Source of the DNA: Calditrichota bacterium | GTDB taxonomy: Bacteria; Calditrichota; Calditrichia; RBG-13-44-9 | Direction: 5' to 3' | Length of the DNA: 5,540 nucleotides | Assembly: GCA_016934605.1 (NCBI GenBank) | Contig: JAFGSO010000223.1 | Location: 1 to 5,540, forward strand | Shown: piece after piece, positions 1 through 5,426 of the stretch | How the letters are laid out: the number at the start of each line of letters is the position of its first letter | Position numbering within the stretch: position 1 is the first letter of the stretch | Position numbers and translations under genes: made by a program | The notes under the pieces: model-generated | The model's input: the letters and a program-made list of their open reading frames with translations, nothing else | Database searches by the model: none | What the model was told of the DNA's origin: nothing

Positions 1-1596
1 GCGGTAAACATTGGAAACTCCCGAATAATAGGATGTTCCAAACAAAAAACGACCATCATCTGAAAAGACAAAATTTGCCGGAGAGCTATACTCAAAATCG
101 AAGATCTGCCGGTAGGAGAAATCACCTTCCTGTAATTTATTCAGATCAAACCACACCAACTGTTGATTTCCATTCACGTGGGTGATGGCTCCGGTAAGCT
201 TGCTGCCATCCGGAGAAATATCCAGATCGTACATGTCTGATCCATAAGGAAAAGCGTAAATTGCCTGCCAGTCATTATAAGGAGGTTCCACGCGAATAAG
301 AGTGGAAATTCCGTTCTCATGACGCACACCCCAGATTGATCTGTCTGCCGGATTGAAAGCCAGTTCACCGGCTCGCAGATCGGTGATCAAGCGAGTGACT
401 TTTCTCGAAGCAATATCTACCATATTCAGATCGCGACGATAATAATTATCGGTGGTGAAAAACAAACGGTCATTCTGTTTATCCAGAACCAGAGAAGTGG
501 TATAATAGGTGAAGGCAGCTTTAATATTGCAGATTTTTCTCTTCTGTCCTGTATCAACATCAATTTCCAAAATGTGCGGCAGTTCGCCGGGAAACTTTAC
601 AGCCGTGTAGAGCTTCTGTTTTTCTTCATCATAAAAGCTGCGGGAAACCGAACCCATCGCCTCTTTCGTGATTGGCGTTATTTCCGTTACGGGATTCTGG
701 CGGATTTTTGCTAAATTCTGCTGTTGAAAATCATGTTCAAAAGTGATCCAGTCCTGCCATTCATCCACCAAATTCCTTTGAAAAACCAGTTGGAACTGTT
801 TGGAAAAATAGGCTTTGGAATCATCATTTCTTTTCACCCATTCGATCAATTTTTCCGGTCCGTATTTCTGTGCCAGATAACTGAAGAATCGCGTTCCATA
901 GAGATAGGAATTTGCTCCCACCTGAAAATCGATGGCAGTGCCTTCCGCTTCCAAACCTACCAGATCGTAGATGTGAGTGCCATCCCGCACCATGCTGCGA
1001 AAAACCATCTCATCATAAGAACCGAGAGAACGCCCGATCCCGCCTGACATCCAGGTTTCCATGCTCACAGCAATCCCTTCATGATACCAGCGGGGTGCAA
1101 ATTTCCGAGGAGTCGTGAGATAAGCATAAACAAGAGAAAGCGGATTTTCCGGAACTTGTTGGATTTTTGCTCCAAAGAATTTTCGCCAGAATCGATCTGA
1201 TCTGGAATTCATATCCATAGCTGTAATATGAGTAAGTTCATGATGCATCAGCAGGCTCATGCGTTCATTGGCCGGAGCTACTTCAAAAACATACAGATAA
1301 GGAGACATGCTGATATAAACAAAATTGCATGGTACACTGGAAGCTCCGCCATTTGACCAGTCTGAAAAATCTTCGATGAAAATCGTTGATTCTTCCGAAG
1401 GTTCATAATCCCAGAATTTTTGATAGTAATCCCAGGTTCGCAAATAACAGCGCGCCAGATGAGGAATTATATAGGAATGAGCATTGCTGTAATAGATCAG
1501 ATTCATATCAGCGGTCTGTAAATTGTAAAGTTGCTGTGAATGCAGCATGGAAAATAGTAATATGAACGTCAGAATCAAATACAACAATCTCAGCAA
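1..1596 (-). CDS. Secreted HExxH metallopeptidase (peptidase MA-like) with C-terminal TolB/WD40-like propeller, partial at 3' end
   Basis: The reading frame is open for 532 codons and runs off the left edge. I chose a TTG start at 1594-1596 because an AAGGAGA site lies 4 nt upstream and the first 20 residues then form a signal peptide (MLRLLYL..., hydrophobic to about residue 18, plausible cleavage after LHS at 20). The next in-frame Met (17) has no ribosome site and would lose the leader. The zinc motif HELTH spans residues 119-123, and WYHEG with Glu173 is the likely third ligand, as in gluzincins. The stretch near 231-253 (YLYGTRF...YGPEKLIEW) is typical of peptidase MA-like domains. From about 314 the sequence becomes propeller-like, with SPDG at 461-464 and SDDG at 512-515. 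The family suggests a periplasmic or surface protease; the substrate is unknown. A terminator lies just upstream of the start, so transcription must read through it or begin very close by. The family call is fairly sure; the start is less so. Confidence 0.85.
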   Translation of the reverse strand, partial: MLRLLYLILTFILLFSMLHSQQLYNLQTADMNLIYYSNAHSYIIPHLARCYLRTWDYYQKFWDYEPSEESTIFIEDFSDWSNGGASSVPCNFVYISMSPYLYVFEVAPANERMSLLMHHELTHITAMDMNSRSDRFWRKFFGAKIQQVPENPLSLVYAYLTTPRKFAPRWYHEGIAVSMETWMSGGIGRSLGSYDEMVFRSMVRDGTHIYDLVGLEAEGTAIDFQVGANSYLYGTRFFSYLAQKYGPEKLIEWVKRNDDSKAYFSKQFQLVFQRNLVDEWQDWITFEHDFQQQNLAKIRQNPVTEITPITKEAMGSVSRSFYDEEKQKLYTAVKFPGELPHILEIDVDTGQKRKICNIKAAFTYYTTSLVLDKQNDRLFFTTDNYYRRDLNMVDIASRKVTRLITDLRAGELAFNPADRSIWGVRHENGISTLIRVEPPYNDWQAIYAFPYGSDMYDLDISPDGSKLTGAITHVNGNQQLVWFDLNKLQEGDFSYRQIFDFEYSSPANFVFSDDGRFLFGTSYYSGVSNVYR

Positions 1597-1600
1597 AACA

Positions 1601-1607
1601 TCTCCTT
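1601..1607 (-). promoter_or_regulatory. Ribosome binding site deciding a TTG start
   Basis: On the minus strand this reads AAGGAGA, placed 4 nt before the TTG at 1594-1596. The ATG just after it (1598-1600) leads to a stop within four codons, so it cannot start the peptidase. This site is the main reason for preferring TTG over the in-frame Met17. Confidence 0.65.
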
Positions 1608-1613
1608 ATGATC

Positions 1614-1643
1614 AAAAAAAAAGGAATCGACAGCGTCGATTCC
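1614..1643 (-). terminator. Rho-independent terminator after the repeat-protein gene
   Basis: A perfect 9-bp stem (GGAATCGAC / GTCGATTCC) with a 3-nt loop lies at 1623-1643 and is followed on the minus strand by nine consecutive T (1622-1614). It sits 18 bp after the stop codon of the 301-residue gene. The plus strand has no T-tract on the other side, so it acts on minus-strand transcription. Oddly, only 6 bp separate the T-tract from the ribosome binding site of the next gene. Confidence 0.9.
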
Positions 1644-1661
1644 CATTATTTGCAAAATACT

Positions 1662-2567
1662 TTAAATGAACTCTCCACCTTTCAGGTAATTCTGAAACTC
1701 CTGAGACATGAACACTTTCTGGAAATCCTGAGACATGAACACTTTCTGGAAATCCTGAGACATGAACACTTTCTGGAAATCCTGAGACATGAATATTTTT
1801 TGCATGTCTTGAGACATATATGCAATAACACTCTGAAAATCCTGGGAATAAATTTCTCCACCTTTTAAGTAATCCTGAGAAGTTAACTCAATCATATTTT
1901 GCATGTCATTAGAATAAGATACGGCGTTCTGAAAATCCTGAGACATGAATTGCTTCTGAAAATCCTGGCTGAAAACAATCTTAAAAGAATCGTTTTTATA
2001 AAGATTTTTCAGCGCTTCATCAGATGAAACCAGATTCATATCATTGGAAAATACAATTGCTACTATGATGGGGAAATCAAGCAATACTATTAGTTTTTGT
2101 AATTCTTGAATAGCGTAATCCGGCTGAATGTTTTCAAATTCTTGAGCCAGTATACGCTTCTGAAAATCTTCACTTCGCAAAAGAGTATGTACCTTCTCGG
2201 GAGATGGATCTGTCATTTTTTCTACCTGAGTGTATAAATTTTGAAAGCACTGAGTATAAAATGAAAATTTCTGCATATCAGCAGAAAGAATGATGAATTT
2301 TGTGAATTCATCACTTTGCAGAAATTTGACTACTTCCTTATTTTTCATGGCATTTTGCCACTCGGCACTTTGGGTAAGAGCAACGAAATCTTCATTTTCC
2401 GTGAGCAGATCAGATTCATCCATCTGTTCACCCCGGAACTTCTTGGCTTTCTCCACACCACCGATTGTCCCTTTCACGTCATCTGCTTTGTCCAGCGGCC
2501 AGAAAAAAGAGAAAAATACTATCACCACTGCAACGATAACAATAATAATTACAATACTCTTTTTCAT
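1662..2567 (-). CDS. Membrane-anchored protein of degenerate SQDFQ-type nonapeptide repeats, unknown function
   Basis: This 301-residue protein is not one I recognise. The ATG has a very strong site, GGGAGGAGG at 2573-2581, 5 nt upstream. Residues 4-22 are almost all Ile, Val and Phe after MKK, with no clear cleavage site, so it looks like an N-in signal anchor with the rest outside the cytoplasm. A charged linker (about 26-58) follows. The remainder is a chain of units of the form Ser/Thr-x-Asp/Glu-aromatic or Met-Gln/Asn-x-x-hydrophobic: early copies are loose (SAEWQNAM, SDEFTKFI, SADMQKF, SEDFQKRI) and late ones strict. SQDMQKIFM is at 252-260 and SQDFQKVFM is at 261-269, 270-278 and 279-287. 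A YLKGGE element occurs twice, at 233-238 and 294-299. Residues 160-173 are hydrophobic and interrupt the pattern. The regular Phe/Met spacing suggests short amphipathic helices or an extended surface stalk, but that is inference. The gene is followed by a strong terminator. Confidence 0.8.
   Translation of the reverse strand: MKKSIVIIIVIVAVVIVFFSFFWPLDKADDVKGTIGGVEKAKKFRGEQMDESDLLTENEDFVALTQSAEWQNAMKNKEVVKFLQSDEFTKFIILSADMQKFSFYTQCFQNLYTQVEKMTDPSPEKVHTLLRSEDFQKRILAQEFENIQPDYAIQELQKLIVLLDFPIIVAIVFSNDMNLVSSDEALKNLYKNDSFKIVFSQDFQKQFMSQDFQNAVSYSNDMQNMIELTSQDYLKGGEIYSQDFQSVIAYMSQDMQKIFMSQDFQKVFMSQDFQKVFMSQDFQKVFMSQEFQNYLKGGEFI
1701..1781. repeat. Three identical 27-bp tandem repeats, in frame
   Basis: Units at 1701-1727, 1728-1754 and 1755-1781 are identical (each begins ctgagacatgaacact). 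A diverged unit follows at 1782-1808. The end of a diverged unit precedes the array, near 1690-1700. On the minus strand each 27-bp unit encodes nine residues (SQDFQKVFM in the protein register). Because 27 is a multiple of three, gain or loss of units keeps the frame. Perfect identity, including silent positions, next to diverged neighbours points to recent expansion. Confidence 0.95.
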
Positions 2568-2581
2568 TTTTTCCTCCTCCC

Positions 2582-2878
2582 ATTATTTGAAGGCAATAAT
2601 TGCTTTTGTCATACTGCCGTCAATTGTTTTTTAATGGCAGGCAGCCATCTTAATCTGCTCCACTAATTTTCGTAAGTAAATGCAATAAAAGACTTACTAC
2701 CGTAATTACGAAGTAATCTCTCTTTTTAAAGCGAAATTAATGAAGCAATCCTTTCTCAGGAAAATTTACATATTCTCATTCCTCATAGTATATTGCCAAA
2801 CAGCACTATGAGTCATTGAAATAGTAACCTATTTCTTCTGTTCGTTCCGAGATTTTTTTGCAATCTGCGCTATTTATA
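2582..2878. other. 297-bp intergenic region with several dyads, no supported gene
   Basis: I see no convincing ORF on either strand; the plus-strand frames near its left end are antisense to the repeat-protein gene. Inverted repeats present are GCAAT-A-ATTGC (2593-2603), ATGGC-5-GCCAT (2634-2648), GTAAGT-14-ACTTAC (2672-2697), the palindrome CGTAATTACG (2701-2710) and CTCATAGT-15-ACTATGAG (2782-2812). None is followed by a T-tract on either strand, so they are not typical terminators. The 8-bp arm pair at 2782-2812 is the most notable. Confidence 0.5.
2596..2623 (-). promoter_or_regulatory. Candidate promoter of the repeat-protein gene, with overlapping dyad
   Basis: On the minus strand TTGACG (2618-2623, five of six to the -35 consensus) is followed after 16 bp by AATTAT (2596-2601, four of six to -10). 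This would give a short leader ending in the strong ribosome site. The dyad GCAAT-A-ATTGC (2593-2603) overlaps the -10 and could be an operator. The assignment assumes a sigma-70-like consensus, which may not hold in this lineage. Confidence 0.35.
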
Positions 2879-2992
2879 TCAGGCAATCCCTAATGTGGAA
2901 ATAAATGAAAGATACAGTACAGCTGCAGAAGCTAAAAGTGATACAACTATCAACGTATCACTTGCGTCTTTCTTTCTTATAATCGTTCTCAT
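2879..2992 (-). CDS. 37-residue single-span membrane mini-protein, unknown function
   Basis: The start ATG is preceded by AGGAGG (2997-3002) with a 4-nt gap, among the best ribosome sites in the window. The product begins MRTIIRKKD with five Arg/Lys in the first eight residues, has a short polar stretch (ASDT), then a hydrophobic run from about residue 14 to 36 (LIVVSLL...STLGIA) and ends at TGA. By the positive-inside rule the N-terminus would be cytoplasmic, with one membrane span. It could be a regulator or stabiliser of a membrane complex, or a toxin-like small peptide, but nothing in the sequence decides. It stands alone: 212 bp from the upstream operon and 311 bp from the downstream gene. 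A chance ORF is possible, but the ribosome site, charge pattern and span together argue for a gene. Confidence 0.6.
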   Translation of the reverse strand: MRTIIRKKDASDTLIVVSLLASAAVLYLSFISTLGIA

Positions 2993-3071
2993 GATTCCTC
3001 CTATTTTTTACCATAATATATGCATTTCATGTGCCAACAAAATGGAGATTTATGCAAGACGTTGATACATA

Positions 3072-3077
3072 ATTATA
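3072..3077 (-). promoter_or_regulatory. Candidate -10 element for the mini-protein gene
   Basis: A perfect TATAAT lies on the minus strand about 80 bp before the mini-protein start, in very A+T-rich sequence. The -35 region at 17 bp spacing (TATTTT) is poor, so chance is a real alternative. Confidence 0.25.
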
Positions 3078-3122
3078 TAACGCATTATTCGAGTAAAATA
3101 AAATAAAAATACAAAGAAATAT

Positions 3123-3149
3123 TGGGACATATCTGAGACTGCGGTCCCA
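3123..3149 (-). terminator. Weak terminator-like hairpin after the MsrBA operon
   Basis: TGGGAC and GTCCCA arms (6 bp, 15-nt loop) lie 56 bp past the stop of the 65-residue gene. They are followed on the minus strand by a T-rich stretch (AATATTTCTTTG, then TATTTTTATTTTATTTT). The stem is short and the loop long, so this is tentative. The rest of 3003-3204 holds no ORF I can support. Confidence 0.3.
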
Positions 3150-3204
3150 CTTTTGACACAATAATTGAGTCTTTTAGAGAGTAATATTTAGCCTTGGAAT
3201 TGAA

Positions 3205-3402
3205 TTACGAAAGAATCACACTTTCATTATCTGGGTTAAGTTCAACTGCCTTGCACAGATATTTTTCCTCTTTTGCCACTCTTCCGCATTTGGCACAAAC
3301 ATACTTCGGATTTTTCACCAGTTCTGAATATTCACGGAAATGCTTTTTCAAATAATCCCCTTTCACCATTTTACAGAAATGCTTTTCTTTTTTATCTGTC
3401 AT
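3205..3402 (-). CDS. 65-residue Cys-rich small protein (CxxC, putative zinc-binding)
   Basis: A small soluble protein, Lys-rich at the N-terminus (MTDKKEKHF), with Cys10, then YVCAKCGR holding Cys36 and Cys39, and LCK holding Cys50. The C36-x2-C39-x10-C50 arrangement with Cys10 or His8 nearby could form a zinc site or a thiol redox centre. Small proteins with CxxCGR...LC occur widely as hypothetical proteins, and I know of no assigned function. It starts 8 bp after the stop of the MsrBA gene, with only a weak GAGA ribosome site, so translation is probably coupled to that gene. The operon position makes a role in oxidative-damage repair conceivable, for example as a thiol partner, but this is inference. 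There is no signal peptide, so it should be cytoplasmic. Confidence 0.75.
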   Translation of the reverse strand: MTDKKEKHFCKMVKGDYLKKHFREYSELVKNPKYVCAKCGRVAKEEKYLCKAVELNPDNESVILS

Positions 3403-3410
3403 AATTTTCT

Positions 3411-4319
3411 CTATTCAAATCTGTTTTGGAAGATGTGGCAATAGGGCAGGCTGCCTTTCTTCCTATAATAATCCTGATGATAATCTTCTGCTTCATAATA
3501 TTCGGAAGCTGATTTTAGTTCTGTTGCCACAGCATAGCCTTTTACTTTCAAGATGTTTATCAGTTTCTGAGCCGTCTCTTTCTGCTGAGATGAAGTGTAG
3601 AAAATCGCCGAACGGTATTGATGCCCGATGTCCGGTCCCTGCCGATTTATCTGAGTAGGATCGTGAATATTGAAGAAAAGTTTTGCCAGTTCTTCGTAAT
3701 TCACTTTGCCGGGATCGTAAATAATTTCCACCGTTTCTGTATGACCGGTATCGCCGTGTACCACATCATAATAGCCGGGATTTACCATTTCACCGCCCAT
3801 AAAACCAACCGAAGTAGAAATCACTCCCGCCAGTTTCTGAAAATGATATTCCACACCCCAGAAGCAGCCTCCGGCAAAATAGGCTTTTTCCTGCTTCGCC
3901 ATTTCAGATTCAAATTGCAGTGAGATGGAATTCACGCAATGACGGGTATTTTTATCTGTGAAGCCTTCGCCGCTGAAGACGTGTCCCAGATGCGCTCCGC
4001 AATTGGCACAGACTATCTCGGTCCGGCGTCCGTCGGTGTCGGGAATTTCTTTTACTTTTCCTTCGATAGCGTCGTCGAAGCTGGGCCAGCCGCAGCCGGA
4101 ATGGAATTTATCGTCAGATTTAAATAGAGGTTCGCCGCATTTTTTGCATTTGTAGATTCCATCCTCAGCAAAATCGTTATAGATTCCGGTAAAAGGACGT
4201 TCCGTTCCTTTCTGCTCGATCACGTATTTTTCCAGATCAGTCAGCTTGTTATATTTATCTTCCGTACTCATAAAACTTACTCCTATCAGCAGGATGAACA
4301 GAATCATCATTTTCTGCAT
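3411..4319 (-). CDS. msrBA: Bifunctional methionine sulfoxide reductase, MsrB-MsrA fusion
   Basis: A 302-residue fusion. The N-terminal MsrB domain (about 20-137) reduces methionine-R-sulfoxide; the C-terminal MsrA domain (about 145-302) reduces the S form. In MsrB the zinc cysteines are Cys58, Cys61, Cys104 and Cys107, the catalytic Cys128 sits in RHCVNS, and Cys76 in SGCGWPSF is a candidate resolving cysteine. In MsrA the catalytic Cys152 lies in GGCFWG, Glu195 in GHTETV, and Asp230 and Tyr235 in the GPDIGHQYRS segment; Cys294 near the end may be resolving. All key residues are present, so both halves should be active. Residues 4-16 are hydrophobic after MQK, suggesting export or a membrane anchor. 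AGGAAGG (4324-4330) lies 4 nt before this ATG. A second in-frame ATG (Met17) has its own ribosome site and would give a leaderless cytoplasmic form. It forms an operon with the 65-residue gene 8 bp downstream. Confidence 0.96.
   Translation of the reverse strand: MQKMMILFILLIGVSFMSTEDKYNKLTDLEKYVIEQKGTERPFTGIYNDFAEDGIYKCKKCGEPLFKSDDKFHSGCGWPSFDDAIEGKVKEIPDTDGRRTEIVCANCGAHLGHVFSGEGFTDKNTRHCVNSISLQFESEMAKQEKAYFAGGCFWGVEYHFQKLAGVISTSVGFMGGEMVNPGYYDVVHGDTGHTETVEIIYDPGKVNYEELAKLFFNIHDPTQINRQGPDIGHQYRSAIFYTSSQQKETAQKLINILKVKGYAVATELKSASEYYEAEDYHQDYYRKKGSLPYCHIFQNRFE
4280..4285 (-). promoter_or_regulatory. Internal ribosome binding site for an alternative MsrBA start at Met17
   Basis: The minus strand reads TAGGAG, 8 nt before the in-frame ATG at 4269-4271, inside the leader codons. 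This spacing suits initiation. It leaves open either two products (exported and cytoplasmic) or a true start at Met17 with the upstream leader spurious. The upstream ATG at 4319 also has a good site. Confidence 0.5.
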
Positions 4320-4486
4320 TGTACCTTCCTGTTTTTTGGGAGATAAGATAAGGGAAATTTTAATTGATGCTATGAAATTTATAAATACTGTGGGACTTCA
4401 CGTTCCGAGGAGTTCACATGGTTTTTTTCTTTTGTTCCGAAAGGCAGTAGAGTGAAAGCAGATCAGGGATGATCTGAAGAAACGAA
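4320..4486. other. Intergenic leader of the msrBA operon
   Basis: No gene is supported here. On the minus strand it should contain the msrBA promoter, but I see no -35/-10 pair worth calling; TATTTATAAATT near 4376-4387 is a possible A+T-rich -10 area. A 7-bp stem with a 4-nt loop (CAGATCA / TGATCTG, 4459-4476) has no T-tract on the minus side. Confidence 0.4.
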
Positions 4487-4511
4487 TGGTTCAACCGGGA
4501 CGATTGAACCA
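4487..4511 (-). terminator. Hairpin after the propeller gene, probable terminator
   Basis: Read as minus-strand RNA this folds into an 11-bp stem with a 3-nt loop. The outer arms are TGGTTCAA and TTGAACCA; the inner pairs include one U-G wobble that would be a C-A mismatch on the plus strand, so the structure fits minus-strand RNA. It begins 9 bp after the stop at 4521. The following sequence TTCGTTTCTTC is only moderately T-rich, so termination may be partial. Confidence 0.55.
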
Positions 4512-4520
4512 ACTGGAGTC

Positions 4521-5426
4521 CTAATCTGTTAATCTGTTACCTTTATTAACTTTGTATCTACTTACAAAGCAAATCTTTGTTTCATCCAAATTATATGAAC
4601 CTCCAAAAGAATCTGTTATGATCTCATCAAAGGTTCCCATCTCGATATTAAACAGCCTAATAGAGCCAGTTACAGAATCACTAGAATGCAGTATCTGATC
4701 ACTTTCATTTATATCTACATAATCTACACCAGATTGATCTAACATAGTCATAATTTGACTATCAAATCTATACGCTATCCATTTTGCCGATGGTATCCTG
4801 CCATACAATATGTAATTCTGATTCAATTGCATATTATGTGCACCCCAACTTCCTGAATTTGCATCAAGAACTGTGATTTCAGATGTTATGATATTCAAGC
4901 TAATAACATTTCCTTGATAGGAATCTCTAACATCCAAGGTACTTTTATTTAAGCTATCAGTTTCTTCAACAAAGTATATACGTTCATTATCAACGGAATA
5001 TATACATCCTGGAATTCTTAGATCTGTAGAATAGAGTATATAAATTGAAAGGGTTTGAACATCCAAAACGCAGAGTTGATGAACTGAATCGATGGCGGTA
5101 ATAAAACATGCTGATTCATTATCAGTAGAAAATCTTGGATTGCTTTCTTTGATATTGTCAGTTTCAGTTATGTTAGTCAATGTTTCACTATCTACGTCAT
5201 ACATGAACAAATCTGCTTCATCATTAACAAAACCTGTGAAGATCATTAGATCGCCGTCAGTTGTTACAGAAACAGGAGAATAGCCACTATTTGTACCTTT
5301 GACTTCAACATTGCCACAGATTTTCATAACATTGGAATCCTCGATATCTACAATATAAAGAGAATCTCTATTATTAGCAGGATTATGTACTCCATAAACT
5401 AATTTATTTTTGTCACTACTGTCCAG
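4521..5426 (-). pseudogene. 5'-truncated TolB/WD40-like beta-propeller gene
   Basis: The longest ATG-started product is 268 residues (ATG at 5325-5327), but propeller-like coding continues upstream in the same frame to 5426 (LDSSDKNKLVYGV..., then SLYIVDIEDSNVMKI) and is cut by TAA at 5427-5429. The ATG therefore lies inside a blade and cannot be the ancestral start. No signal peptide, ATG or GTG start is visible in the extension. At least five further blade-like units follow, each with a pattern of Ser/Asp-turn, hydrophobic strand, then Tyr/Leu-x-Val-Asp (for example LFMYDVDSETLTNIT and LCVLDVQTLSIYIL). Such propellers usually sit in exported proteins as binding or scaffold modules. The gene is clearly more A+T-rich than the peptidase at the left end. 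It is most likely a remnant after an insertion or rearrangement. A short internal product from 5327 remains possible, with only a weak GAGGAT site upstream. Confidence 0.65.
4522..4537. repeat. 8-bp tandem duplication at the 3' end of the propeller gene
   Basis: TAATCTGT occurs twice in a row across the stop codon of the propeller frame. Eight is not a multiple of three, so if this is a duplication it shifted the frame and set the present stop. Confidence 0.6.

Noticed and set aside
724..1118. Two overlapping plus-strand ORFs of 107 and 68 codons
   Set aside because: They lie antisense to the peptidase frame, which has clear domain motifs across the same stretch. They show no recognisable domain.
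1701..1808. CRISPR-like array from the regular 27-bp period
   Set aside because: The units are contiguous with no spacers and are read in frame as protein, so this is a coding tandem repeat.
1608..1868. Plus-strand ORF with repeated LRHEHFLEI units
   Set aside because: It is the antisense reading of the 27-bp array. The minus-strand frame has a strong ribosome site, a signal anchor, repeat units over its whole length and a terminator; this one starts inside the terminator A-tract and has no ribosome site.
2634..2648. ATGGC-AGGCA-GCCAT hairpin as a terminator
   Set aside because: The stem is only 5 bp. On the minus strand it is followed by A-rich rather than T-rich sequence, and the T-run lies on the wrong side for the plus strand.
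2290..2666. Two overlapping plus-strand ORFs of 114 and 116 codons
   Set aside because: They are antisense to the start of the repeat-protein gene. Their hydrophobic parts merely mirror its signal anchor and A+T-rich leader.
3618..4155. Plus-strand ORFs inside the msrBA region
   Set aside because: They are shadows of a gene with all catalytic motifs on the opposite strand.
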